Shown here: piece by piece, positions 23,785-34,783 of the stretch
How positions within the stretch are numbered: the stretch's first letter is position 1
Layout of the letters: each line of letters starts with the position of its first letter
NCBI GenBank assembly: GCA_913062605.1
Contig: CAJXWQ010000001.1
Coordinates: 183,461 to 247,460 of the forward strand
DNA length: 64,000 nucleotides
Source of the DNA: an uncultured Cellvibrionales bacterium
GTDB taxonomy: Bacteria; Pseudomonadota; Gammaproteobacteria; Pseudomonadales; Porticoccaceae
Direction: 5' to 3'
Made by a program: the position numbers and the translations under genes
The notes under the pieces: generated by a model
What the model saw: the letters and a program-made list of their open reading frames with translations, nothing else
What the model was told of the DNA's origin: nothing
The model's database searches: none

Positions 23785-23808
23785 GGGGACAGATTTAAAC
23801 CTGTCCCC
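23785..23808. repeat. REP-like palindrome between atpA and atpG
   Basis: GGGGACAGATTTAAACCTGTCCCC: 24-bp palindrome with a single mismatched pair. Confidence 0.65.
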
Positions 23809-23825
23809 ATGATTAGGCATTAATT

Positions 23826-24686
23826 ATGGCTGTCGGAAAAGAAGTTAAAACCAAAATCACTAGTATCCAAAGCACTCAGAAAATTACCAGTGCTATGGAG
23901 ATGGTTGCTGCGAGTAAGATGCGCAAAGCACAGGAGCGCCGACAAGTCGGTAAGCCTTATGCCGATCGTATTCGCTCAGTAGTTGGTCAGATTGCCAATG
24001 CAGTTAGTGAGTATAAGCACCAATATATGGAGCAGCGTGAAATAAAACGCGTTGGTTACATTGTTGTCTCGACGGATCGGGGTTTGTGTGGTGGTTTGAA
24101 CATTAACCTGTTCAAACAAGTGATCAAATCCATGAAAACCTGGTCTGATCAAGAGGTTCAGATTGACCTTTGTACCGTAGGTAACAAAGGCGCTGCGTTC
24201 TTTGGTAGTTTTGGTGGCAATATTGTCGCTACAGTAAAAGACCTCGGTGATAACCCTAGTGCCAGTGACCTTATTGGTGGCGTGAAGGTTATGCTGGATG
24301 CTTACGACGAAGGTAAAATTGATCGGTTGTACGTGGTGGCAAATGAATTTGTGAACACCATGACCCAAAAGCCGGTTATCGAGCAGCTATTACCGCTTGA
24401 GCCCACAGAAGATGACAAGCTTCAACACCATTGGGATTATCTCTATGAGCCCGATGCCAAGGAGCTACTGGATGGACTGCTGGTTCGTTACATCGAATCC
24501 CAAGTTTACCAGGGTGTCGTTGAGAATAAGGCCTGCGAACAGGCGGCGCGTATGATTGCAATGAAGAGCGCCACGGATAATGCAGGTGATCTGATCAACG
24601 AACTGCAATTGCTTTATAACAAAGCTCGTCAGGCGGCTATTACACAAGAGCTGTCAGAGATTGTTAGTGGCGCAGCAGCAGTTTAA
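23826..24686 (+). CDS. atpG: F0F1 ATP synthase subunit gamma
   Basis: [31 protein letters not shown]-type start. Confidence 0.97.
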   Translation: MAVGKEVKTKITSIQSTQKITSAMEMVAASKMRKAQERRQVGKPYADRIRSVVGQIANAVSEYKHQYMEQREIKRVGYIVVSTDRGLCGGLNINLFKQVIKSMKTWSDQEVQIDLCTVGNKGAAFFGSFGGNIVATVKDLGDNPSASDLIGGVKVMLDAYDEGKIDRLYVVANEFVNTMTQKPVIEQLLPLEPTEDDKLQHHWDYLYEPDAKELLDGLLVRYIESQVYQGVVENKACEQAARMIAMKSATDNAGDLINELQLLYNKARQAAITQELSEIVSGAAAV

Positions 24687-24707
24687 TTAAAGACTTTAAA
24701 GGTTTAG

Positions 24708-26126
<1,419 letters not shown>

Positions 26127-26147
26127 GAGCAAGAAAGGCGTTAAGAT

Positions 26148-26579
26148 ATGTCTATGACCGTCCATTGTGACATTGTAAGTTCAGAACAGTCCCTGTTTTC
26201 AGGGTTGGTTGAGCTGGTTGTGGCTACGGGTTCCCAGGGTGAATTGGGTATAACTTTTGGTCATGCACCGTTACTAACCGATCTTAAGCCAGGTCCAGTT
26301 CGGATCGTAAAGCAGGATGGGGAAGAGGAAATTTATTACCTCTCCGGTGGCTTCCTTGAAGTTCAGCCAAACCTTATTTCCATCCTTTCTGATACTGCCT
26401 TGCGTGCGGATGATCTTGATGAAGCCGCTGCACTGGAAGCTAAGAAGCAAGCTGAACATGAACTCTCTAACCAGAGTGGTGAGTTCGATTACTCTCGAGC
26501 CGCTTCTCAGTTGGCTGTAGCAGCAGCTCAGCTTCGTACCATTGATCAGTTACGGAAGAAACTGGGTGGTAAGCATTAG
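26148..26579 (+). CDS. atpC: F0F1 ATP synthase subunit epsilon
   Basis: [20 protein letters not shown]...[19 protein letters not shown]. Confidence 0.96.
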   Translation: MSMTVHCDIVSSEQSLFSGLVELVVATGSQGELGITFGHAPLLTDLKPGPVRIVKQDGEEEIYYLSGGFLEVQPNLISILSDTALRADDLDEAAALEAKKQAEHELSNQSGEFDYSRAASQLAVAAAQLRTIDQLRKKLGGKH

Positions 26580-26596
26580 TTACACCAGTAACTGAT

Positions 26597-26626
26597 AAAA
26601 AAGGGTGGCTTTAGCCACCCTTTTTT
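26597..26626 (+). terminator. Rho-independent terminator of the atp operon
   Basis: aaaaaagggtggctttagccaccctttttt. Confidence 0.93.
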
Positions 26627-26754
26627 GTGACTTTAATTTAATGGGCAAACGAAAAAATCTGAGTGAGCCAAGTCGTGGCAATCAGCTATGGTTCCTGATT
26701 AAATACCCCAAAACCAATACCCTGAAACTACTACCCCTAAACTAGGGAATACAC

Positions 26755-28119
26755 ATGGCAACAGATATCGTGATTCTTGCTGCAGGAAAAGGCACCCGGA
26801 TGAAGTCCAGCCTTCCCAAGGTACTACATCGCCTTGCAGGACGGCCTTTGCTACAACATGTGGTTGATGCGGCAGAAACGGTTAACGATGCCAATATCCT
26901 GGTGGTTACCGGCCATGGGGCCGAGGAAGTAAAATCGGGTATTTGTGGCGATCGTCTACGATATATAGAGCAAATGGAGCAACTTGGTACAGCCCATGCG
27001 GTTTCACAGGCAGCCCCATTATTGGATTCCGAGGGTGTCGCCCTGATTCTCTACGGCGATGTTCCATTGATCGATTCAGAGACTATTGCTGGTATGCTCC
27101 ATAAAGTGAGCGACCGGAGTATGTCGCTACTCACTGTCGAGTTAGGCGATCCTACGGGTTATGGGCGAATCGTGAGAGATGACAATGGCCAGGTCATGGC
27201 CATTGTCGAGCAAAAAGATGCCTCTCGGGAACAGTTGCAAATATCGGAAGTAAATACCGGGGTGCTTGCGCTACCGAGTCATTGTCTACAAGAATGGTTG
27301 CCCCAGATTGGAAATGAGAATGCCCAAGGGGAATATTACCTGACAGATATTATTTCCATTGCGCGTAATGCAGGGTTCCAGATTGAGACATTACAACCTC
27401 AGTCCATAGAAGAAGTTGAGGGCGTGAACAACCGCCTGCAACTCAATAATCTTGAGCGCTACTACCAAAAGCAACAGGCCGAACGATTAATGGCGGAAGG
27501 TGTTACTTTGGCTGACGCAACACGGATCGATATACGGGGTAATCTCCAAACAGGCACTGATAACTTTATCGATATTAATGCAGTTTTTGAGGGAGATGTA
27601 TTGCTAGGCAGTAATATTAAAATAGGCCCCAACTGTTTAATTATTAACAGTACGGTTGCTGATGGTGTTGAGATAAAGGCCAACAGCGTCATCGAAGAGT
27701 GCCAAATAGGCAATAACGCCGTGATTGGACCCTTCGCGCGGCTCCGTCCTGGTACAGAGTTGGCGGAAGGTGTGAAGGTTGGCAACTTTGTTGAGACCAA
27801 AAAAGTACGGGTGGGCAAAGGCAGCAAAATTAGCCATCTCAGTTATGTGGGTGATGCGGAGCTAGGTGACAATGTGAATGTGGGTGCGGGTACGATTACC
27901 TGCAACTATGATGGCGTGAATAAACACCAAACAACCATCGGTGATAATGCATTTATTGGCTCCAACACCTCCCTAGTTGCACCGGTTGTGGTTGGCAGTA
28001 ATGCTACAGTGGGCGCAGGATCTACGATTAACAAGGATGTGCCTGAAAATGAACTTGGATTGACCCGCGCGAAGCAGAGAAATATCTCAGACTGGACACG
28101 GCCTTCAAAAAAGAACTAA
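26755..28119 (+). CDS. glmU: bifunctional UDP-GlcNAc pyrophosphorylase / GlcN-1-P acetyltransferase
   Basis: IVILAAGKGTRMKSSLPKVLH; C-terminal left-handed beta-helix hexapeptides. Confidence 0.97.
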   Translation: MATDIVILAAGKGTRMKSSLPKVLHRLAGRPLLQHVVDAAETVNDANILVVTGHGAEEVKSGICGDRLRYIEQMEQLGTAHAVSQAAPLLDSEGVALILYGDVPLIDSETIAGMLHKVSDRSMSLLTVELGDPTGYGRIVRDDNGQVMAIVEQKDASREQLQISEVNTGVLALPSHCLQEWLPQIGNENAQGEYYLTDIISIARNAGFQIETLQPQSIEEVEGVNNRLQLNNLERYYQKQQAERLMAEGVTLADATRIDIRGNLQTGTDNFIDINAVFEGDVLLGSNIKIGPNCLIINSTVADGVEIKANSVIEECQIGNNAVIGPFARLRPGTELAEGVKVGNFVETKKVRVGKGSKISHLSYVGDAELGDNVNVGAGTITCNYDGVNKHQTTIGDNAFIGSNTSLVAPVVVGSNATVGAGSTINKDVPENELGLTRAKQRNISDWTRPSKKN

Positions 28120-28146
28120 TACCCAAAGGATCAGTCGGAAAAAATT

Positions 28147-29976
28147 ATGTGTGGAATTGTTGGTGCAGCAGGACAGCGGAATGTCACGGGCATTTTAATC
28201 GAAGGCCTAAATAGGTTGGAGTATAGAGGCTACGATTCTGCGGGTCTGGCAATAATCGATGATAAAGGTGAGCTTCAAGTTCGTAAAAATGCAGGAAAAG
28301 TCGCTGGTCTTATTGATAGGTTGATGAAAAAACCTGCAGCTGGCGTGTTAGGCATTGCGCACACCCGCTGGGCCACACATGGAATACCCAACGAATTGAA
28401 CGCACACCCACATGTCTCGGGTGACGTGGCAGTAGTCCATAACGGTATTATCGAAAATCACAATAAATTGCGGTCTGAATTGACGGGCCTTGGTTATCAA
28501 TTTGTGTCGGACACCGATACCGAGGTGGTTGCTCACCTTGTACATCATCTCTTGAAATCAACCTCGTCACTAAAAAAAGCGGTTCAACAAGCGACAGCCC
28601 GACTAGATGGTGCCTATGCTCTTGGTGTTATCAGTACCCATGAGCCTGATGTGCTCGTTGGCACTCGTAGTGGCAGCCCTCTAGTGGTGGGTGTTGGGAT
28701 TGAAGAAAACTTTATTGCCTCGGACCAAATGGCCCTGCGCCAGGTTACTGATCGGTTTATCTTCCTCGAAGAAGGTGACGTGGTTGAGCTGAAAAAAGGA
28801 AGGTACACCATTGTTGATGATGCTGATTTAGAGGCAGAGCGGGAAGTCGTAAAGCTTGTCGGTAGTGATGATGTGACCGATAAAGGCGGTTATCGACACT
28901 ACATGATGAAGGAGATATTCGAGCAATCGACCGTGCTCGAAAATACCCTGCAAGGGCGGATCAGTGAAAAACATGTCTTGCCAGAAGCATTTGGTGCGGA
29001 GGCGAGCAAGGTGTTCCCCCAAGTTAAAGCAGTTCATATTGTAGCCTGTGGCACCAGCTACCATGCTGGCCTGGTGGCTCGTTACTGGCTTGAAGAGTGG
29101 GCAGGAATTCCCTGCCAAGTAGAAGTAGCCAGCGAATACCGGTATCGAAAAGTTGTGGTGCCTAAAAATACATTATTTGTCACCATCTCTCAGTCCGGGG
29201 AGACTGCTGACACTTTGGCGGCCCTTCAGTCGGCAAAAAAGGCTGGTTATCTTGCCAGCCTGGTCATCTGTAACGTGGCCAATAGCTCATTGGTTCGTGA
29301 ATCTGACTTGGCATTAATGACCTATGCTGGCCCGGAGATTGGTGTGGCATCGACCAAGGCATTTACCGCCCAGCTAGTGGCATTGCAGTTACTTTGTATT
29401 GGTCTGGGTCGTAGCCATGGCCTTGATGAGGTAAAGGAGCAGTCTCTGGTTACAGCATTGCATCAACTACCGGAGTTGTGTCGTCAAACACTGGCATTGG
29501 ATGCCGAAATTGAAAAAACTTTTGAGTGTTTTGCCGATAAACACCATGCGCTATTTTTGGGTCGCGGTGTGCAGTATCCAGTATCCTTAGAGGGAGCACT
29601 TAAACTTAAGGAAATCTCCTATATCCATGCCGAAGCCTACCCCTCCGGTGAATTAAAGCATGGTCCATTGGCACTGGTGGACAGCGATATGCCAGTTGTG
29701 GCCGTAGCACCGAACAATGAATTGCTGGAAAAGCTGAAATCGAATCTTCACGAGGTTAAAGCCCGTGGTGGGCAGCTATTCGTTTTTGCGGACAAAGATG
29801 CCGGATTTGAAAATGAGCCCGGCGTAACCGTGATGAATATCCCACATGTGCCAGAGAGCCTGGAGGCGATAATCTATACTTTGCCACTGCAATTGCTGTC
29901 CTATCATGTGGCTGTCCTTAAGGGCACAGATGTGGATCAGCCGCGCAACTTGGCGAAGTCGGTTACTGTAGAGTAG
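28147..29976 (+). CDS. glmS: glutamine--fructose-6-phosphate aminotransferase (isomerizing)
   Basis: [35 protein letters not shown] ... LAKSVTVE. Confidence 0.98.
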   Translation: MCGIVGAAGQRNVTGILIEGLNRLEYRGYDSAGLAIIDDKGELQVRKNAGKVAGLIDRLMKKPAAGVLGIAHTRWATHGIPNELNAHPHVSGDVAVVHNGIIENHNKLRSELTGLGYQFVSDTDTEVVAHLVHHLLKSTSSLKKAVQQATARLDGAYALGVISTHEPDVLVGTRSGSPLVVGVGIEENFIASDQMALRQVTDRFIFLEEGDVVELKKGRYTIVDDADLEAEREVVKLVGSDDVTDKGGYRHYMMKEIFEQSTVLENTLQGRISEKHVLPEAFGAEASKVFPQVKAVHIVACGTSYHAGLVARYWLEEWAGIPCQVEVASEYRYRKVVVPKNTLFVTISQSGETADTLAALQSAKKAGYLASLVICNVANSSLVRESDLALMTYAGPEIGVASTKAFTAQLVALQLLCIGLGRSHGLDEVKEQSLVTALHQLPELCRQTLALDAEIEKTFECFADKHHALFLGRGVQYPVSLEGALKLKEISYIHAEAYPSGELKHGPLALVDSDMPVVAVAPNNELLEKLKSNLHEVKARGGQLFVFADKDAGFENEPGVTVMNIPHVPESLEAIIYTLPLQLLSYHVAVLKGTDVDQPRNLAKSVTVE

Positions 29977-29978
29977 CA

Positions 29979-30713
29979 ATGGCCGAACACATTGTAAGTG
30001 AGCGCTCACTTCTATTAATCTTATCTTTGATAGTGCTGTTCATCTGTGGTTGTTCCAGCCAGCCAGCGCCTGTTAGCACCACCCCTCCAAAACCGTCTGT
30101 TACTCAACATGCGGGAACGATGAGTGAGGCAGAAATAGTTGAAATTGGTAAACGCTATGGTCCTTTGGCTGAGGCAAGGGTTCGACATTGGCAGCAAATG
30201 ATCAGATTCCCCGACTCGCCAGTGGAGCGAGGTAGACTAAAGCAGGTCAATGACTTCTTTAATGGTGCTCGTTTTGTGGATGATAGTGAGGTTTGGCGGC
30301 AGGAGGATTACTGGGCGACGCCACTTGAGTTCTTGATTCTGGATGCGGGCGACTGCGAGGATTTTAGCGTCGCTAAATACTTCACCCTAGGGAAAATGGG
30401 AGTGGAGATGGAAAAGATGCGGTTAACCTATGTTAAAGCGCTGACGCTTAATAAGGCCCATATGGTACTGGCTTACTATCCAGAACCTACTTCAGTACCA
30501 CTGATTCTCGACAACCTCCAACCCGGCATTCAGTTAGCTACCGAGCGAATGGACTTGATGCCCGTGTACAGCTTTAACGGCAAGGACTTGTGGTTGGCAA
30601 AAACCCGCAGTAAGCAGGAAAAAGTGGGCAAGGCAGATACGCTTAAAACTTGGCAAGAACTCAACAGCCGAATAGAGTCTGGTGCCCCACCATTAGTCAT
30701 TTTATCGCCCTAA
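29979..30713 (+). CDS. transglutaminase-like cysteine protease (BTLCP family, LapG-like), putative lipoprotein
   Basis: DDSEVWRQEDYWATPLEFLILDAGDCEDFSVAKYFTLGKMGV, KAHMVLAYY, LILDNLQ (Cys-His-Asp triad); N-terminal lipobox-like FICGC. Confidence 0.85.
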   Translation: MAEHIVSERSLLLILSLIVLFICGCSSQPAPVSTTPPKPSVTQHAGTMSEAEIVEIGKRYGPLAEARVRHWQQMIRFPDSPVERGRLKQVNDFFNGARFVDDSEVWRQEDYWATPLEFLILDAGDCEDFSVAKYFTLGKMGVEMEKMRLTYVKALTLNKAHMVLAYYPEPTSVPLILDNLQPGIQLATERMDLMPVYSFNGKDLWLAKTRSKQEKVGKADTLKTWQELNSRIESGAPPLVILSP

Positions 30714-30810
30714 ACAGCATCGAATAAAGTCTTTTTACTCAAAGGCGAACCTTCCTTTTTTAATCCATACTTTCTCTAGTATTAGAATTCTCGTCTGATG
30801 CGAGGAGAAA

Positions 30811-31515
30811 ATGATATTAAGGCAGCTTTTCGATCACGAAACCTACACCTATCTTATTGCTGACGAGCAGTTTGGAGAGGCGTTATTCATTGATCCTGTT
30901 CTGGAGCGAATGCCCTGTTACCGACGTCTACTGGTCGAATTGGGCTTTAACTTGAAATATGCGCTGGATACCCATGTGCATGCCGATCATGTGACCGCTT
31001 TGGGAACCTTGCGTGATGAGTTTGGTTGCGAAACACTGGTGGATCAACATGCTGGGGTAGAGTGCGCCTCTCGTGCATTACAGGGTGGCGAAGAACTTAA
31101 AATGGGTAGTTTGGTGTTTACCGCACTGTATACCCCGGGTCATACAAGCGATTCCATATGTATTCATTTATTGGATGGCGGTGAGGATTACCTATTTACG
31201 GGTGACACCTTATTTATTCGTGGTACCGGGCGAACTGATTTTCAAAACGGCGATGCCGGTGCTCTTTATGACAGCATTCAACGGCTGCTGTGTTCCTACC
31301 CGGAGAGCACTTGGGTGTACCCCGGCCATGATTATAAAGGTTGGACGATAAGTACCCTAGGTGAGGAAAAGGCGAATAATCCGCGGTTACAGGTTGCGGA
31401 TAAAGAAGAATTTATTGCACTGATGGAAGTCTTGGATTTACCTTCCCCAAAACAGATGGATGTGGCGGTATCGGCTAATCGAGCCTGTGGAAAGATCGAG
31501 CCTAACCCGTATTAA
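30811..31515 (+). CDS. MBL-fold metallo-hydrolase, ETHE1/persulfide dioxygenase-like
   Basis: DTHVHADHVTALGTLR, YTPGHTSDSICIHL, FTGDTLFIRGTGRTDFQNGD, YPGHDYKG. Confidence 0.87.
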   Translation: MILRQLFDHETYTYLIADEQFGEALFIDPVLERMPCYRRLLVELGFNLKYALDTHVHADHVTALGTLRDEFGCETLVDQHAGVECASRALQGGEELKMGSLVFTALYTPGHTSDSICIHLLDGGEDYLFTGDTLFIRGTGRTDFQNGDAGALYDSIQRLLCSYPESTWVYPGHDYKGWTISTLGEEKANNPRLQVADKEEFIALMEVLDLPSPKQMDVAVSANRACGKIEPNPY

Positions 31516-31540
31516 GGCTAGGCTTTACAGGTTCTAAGGC

Positions 31541-32404
31541 TTACGAGGTCTTTTTAAGGGGAGAGCGTAAAGCTTCCAGGCCATGTTGGAGATCAAGCAG
31601 GTGTTCCTGAAGCTGGCCACCCTTGTGTTTGGCGACCCCAATGGCTAGAACATCAATAACCACCAAGTGGGCAATACGGGAAGAGAGGGGTGTGTATATC
31701 TGAATATCTTCCTTGGCGTCGATAGTGAGCGGAATCGTGGCGGCCTCTGCCACAGGGGTGTCTGAAGGGGCTATGCCAATGACGATAGCACCCCTGCTTT
31801 TTACCCGCTCAATGGCATTGATCAGGGTTGTGGTGCGCCCGGATTGAGAGATGGCAACAACTACATCACCGGGTGCCAGGGAGGTTGCTGACATATTTTG
31901 CAGATGGGGGTCTGAATAAGCCGCTGCTGATACCTGTAGGCGGAAAAATTTGTGCTGGGCATCAAAGGCCACCGCAGCAGAGGCACCAAAGCCGTAAAAC
32001 TCCACACGATTGGCTGCGCAGATAGCCTGAACGGCCCGATCCAACATATCTAGATCCAGAGAATCTCGGACTTTTAGCAAAGTATCTACGGTTGAATCGA
32101 ATACTTTGAACGTGTATTCAGACACAGAGTCTTTATCGGTAACGGCGATTTGGCCGTAGCTGGGACTAGACGCCAATTGCTGAGCAAGGGCCAATTTAAA
32201 ATCTTGAAAACCATCGCAGCCAACAGCGCGACAAAAACGTACCACTGTAGGCTCACTGACCTTGGCAGATTCTGCCAAATCAACAATTCTCATTCGGATA
32301 ACCTCAGTGAGGTTGGCCAGAATAAATTCCGCTACTTTGCGCTCGGACTTCCGCATATTGTGCAGATTATTGCTGATCGATAGTGTGAGTTCTGCCGGCT
32401 TCAT
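31541..32404 (-). CDS. hexR: MurR/RpiR-family regulator, HexR-like
   Basis: N-terminal HTH (AESAKVSEPTVVRFCRAVGCDGFQDFKLALAQ) plus SIS domain (YGFGASAAVAFDAQHKFFRL). Confidence 0.88.
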   Translation of the reverse strand: MKPAELTLSISNNLHNMRKSERKVAEFILANLTEVIRMRIVDLAESAKVSEPTVVRFCRAVGCDGFQDFKLALAQQLASSPSYGQIAVTDKDSVSEYTFKVFDSTVDTLLKVRDSLDLDMLDRAVQAICAANRVEFYGFGASAAVAFDAQHKFFRLQVSAAAYSDPHLQNMSATSLAPGDVVVAISQSGRTTTLINAIERVKSRGAIVIGIAPSDTPVAEAATIPLTIDAKEDIQIYTPLSSRIAHLVVIDVLAIGVAKHKGGQLQEHLLDLQHGLEALRSPLKKTS

Positions 32405-32431
32405 GGCATGTTTCCTTGTGTGAAGTGCCCA

Positions 32432-32448
32432 TTGTAAATAATTTACAA
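32432..32448. promoter_or_regulatory. candidate HexR operator (autoregulatory)
   Basis: ttgtaaataatttacaa, perfect 17-bp palindrome immediately upstream of hexR; resembles TGTARTNNNANTTACA-type HexR boxes. Confidence 0.75.
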
Positions 32449-32545
32449 GAAAATGGAATTCTTGTAGTTTGAGAAATACTGAAAATGATCGAATAAACAG
32501 GCACGGTCACCTTTTGGGGTGCCGGTTCTGCTAGAATTCTGCTCC

Positions 32546-34714
32546 ATGGATGTCACAGCAATTCTCGACCCTCTTAACCCCGCACAACGCGAAGCCGTCT
32601 CCAATACCGATAACCATTTGTTGGTGCTGGCGGGTGCCGGTAGCGGTAAAACCCGCGTACTGGTTCATCGAATCGCCTGGTTAATCCAGGTAGAACAACT
32701 CTCGCCTTACGGGGTGCTGGCTGTCACCTTTACCAATAAAGCTGCCAAGGAAATGCGCGGCCGCCTGGATGACATGCTTGGTTATTCATCCCAAGGTATG
32801 TGGGTGGGTACCTTTCATGGTCTGGCGCACCGATTATTAAAAATGCATTGGCAAGATGCGGGTTTACCAGAGAACTTCCAGATACTGGATAGCGACGATC
32901 AGCTGCGGCTGGTTAAGCGCGTTTACCAGGCACTGGGTATTGATGATAGCCGTTGGCCCTATCGTCAGGCACAGTCATTTATTAACAGCCAGAAGGATGA
33001 AGGGTTGCGCTCCAAGCATTTGCAACCGGCACAAGACCCCTATCAACGCACCATGTTGCAGATCTACGCCAGCTATGAAGAGGCTTGTGAGCGTGGTGGC
33101 ATGGTGGACTTTGGTGAGTTGCTGTTGCGTGCCCATGAGCTATGGCTCAATAAGCCAGAATTACTGGCTCATTATCAGCAACGTTTCGGCCAAATTCTGG
33201 TGGATGAATTTCAGGATACCAATGCTATTCAATATGCGTGGTTGAGGGTGTTGGCTGGAAAAAATATTCGTATCACGGCTGTAGGGGATGATGACCAATC
33301 CATTTATGGTTGGCGCGGTGCCAAGGTAGAGAACATTCTCAATTTCAATCGTGACTATCCGGATACTGCCACGGTAAGGCTGGAGCAAAACTATCGTTCC
33401 ACTAAAAATATTCTTGAAGCGGCCAATGCCGTTATTTCTCGCAATACCGACAGGCTGGGCAAAAACCTTTGGACAGAGGATGCCGAGGGCGAGCTGATTT
33501 CTCTTTACTCAGCCTTTAATGAACACGATGAAGCACGCTTTATTGCCGACCGTCTTAACGACTGGGTAAAGGGTGGTAACTTGCGCAGCGAAGCCGCCAT
33601 TCTTTATCGCTCCAATGCCCAATCGCGGGTATTAGAGGAAGCACTGTTGCGTGCCCAAATACCCTATCGAATCTACGGCGGCCAGAAGTTCTACGAGCGC
33701 CAGGAAATTCGCAACGCCCTCGCCTATCTGCGATTAATGATTAACCGGAATGATGATGCGGCGTTTGAGCGGGTGGTGAACACACCCACACGAGGCATCG
33801 GGGACAAAACCATACAGGTTTTGCGGCAGTTTGCTCGTGATGAAGGTATGTCCATGTGGTGTGCTGTGGAGAAGGCTGTTGCCGACGGTGAACTCTCGGG
33901 TCGAGCTAGTAGTGCGGTGCAGGGTTTTATCGCATTAATTAATCAGCTGGATCAGGACAGCAAAAATTTACCCCTCCACGAGCAGGTGGATCATGCGATC
34001 GAAGGCAGTGGTTTGATCGACTTCTACCGTCGTGAAAAGGGTGATCGTGGACAGTCTCGGGTAGAGAACTTGCAAGAATTGGTTATTGCATGCCGGAGTT
34101 TCGAGCCAGAGGATAAAGAGCAGCCTGCCCTACCCCAATTCCTCGATCAGGCGGCATTGGATGCCGGAGACCGTCAGGCAGATGAGGGTGAAGACGCTGT
34201 GCAGTTGATGACATTGCACTCGGCCAAGGGGCTAGAGTTTCCGCTGGTGTTTCTGGCGGGAATGGAAGAAAACCTGTTTCCCCACCGCATGTCCGCGGAA
34301 GATCCGGGCCGTCTCGAAGAAGAGCGCAGGTTAGCCTACGTAGGTATCACCCGTGCCATGAAAAAACTGTATCTGACCTTTGCGGAATCTCGTCAGCAAT
34401 ACGGTACAGAAAACTACAACAGTGTGTCCCGTTTTGTTCGAGATATTCCCACGGAGTATATTGAAGAAGTTCGCCTGAGGGCACAGGTTACCCGGCCCAC
34501 CAGTTATGCCAAAAAGCCTGCAATGGGTCTTAGTGATTCAGGTACAGACACCGGTTTGGCCTTAGGCCAGCGTGTTCAGCATCAGGTCTTTGGTGAGGGC
34601 GTCATTTTGAACTTTGAAGGTAACGGTCCCAACGCCCGGATACAGGTCAATTTTGATACCGCCGGCAGCAAATGGTTAGTGCAGTCCTACGCAAAATTAA
34701 GCCCGCTGTACTGA
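32546..34714 (+). CDS. uvrD: DNA helicase II (UvrD)
   Basis: MDVTAILDPLNPAQREAVSNTDNHLLVLAGAGSGKTRVL; ORF extends to 32519 but MDVTAIL start preferred. Confidence 0.96.
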   Translation: MDVTAILDPLNPAQREAVSNTDNHLLVLAGAGSGKTRVLVHRIAWLIQVEQLSPYGVLAVTFTNKAAKEMRGRLDDMLGYSSQGMWVGTFHGLAHRLLKMHWQDAGLPENFQILDSDDQLRLVKRVYQALGIDDSRWPYRQAQSFINSQKDEGLRSKHLQPAQDPYQRTMLQIYASYEEACERGGMVDFGELLLRAHELWLNKPELLAHYQQRFGQILVDEFQDTNAIQYAWLRVLAGKNIRITAVGDDDQSIYGWRGAKVENILNFNRDYPDTATVRLEQNYRSTKNILEAANAVISRNTDRLGKNLWTEDAEGELISLYSAFNEHDEARFIADRLNDWVKGGNLRSEAAILYRSNAQSRVLEEALLRAQIPYRIYGGQKFYERQEIRNALAYLRLMINRNDDAAFERVVNTPTRGIGDKTIQVLRQFARDEGMSMWCAVEKAVADGELSGRASSAVQGFIALINQLDQDSKNLPLHEQVDHAIEGSGLIDFYRREKGDRGQSRVENLQELVIACRSFEPEDKEQPALPQFLDQAALDAGDRQADEGEDAVQLMTLHSAKGLEFPLVFLAGMEENLFPHRMSAEDPGRLEEERRLAYVGITRAMKKLYLTFAESRQQYGTENYNSVSRFVRDIPTEYIEEVRLRAQVTRPTSYAKKPAMGLSDSGTDTGLALGQRVQHQVFGEGVILNFEGNGPNARIQVNFDTAGSKWLVQSYAKLSPLY

Positions 34715-34783
34715 GACGCTTTAGAGAAGCGGACTCCTAACAAGGGAGTAATAAGCTAAATGGTGAACAACAAGAGGAACACC

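Noticed and set aside
28120-28146. glmS ribozyme/riboswitch upstream of glmS
   Set aside because: Spacer is only 27 nt and the ribozyme is typical of Firmicutes; nothing matches
32449-32545. LexA/SOS box upstream of uvrD
   Set aside because: No CTGT-N8-ACAG match found in the spacer
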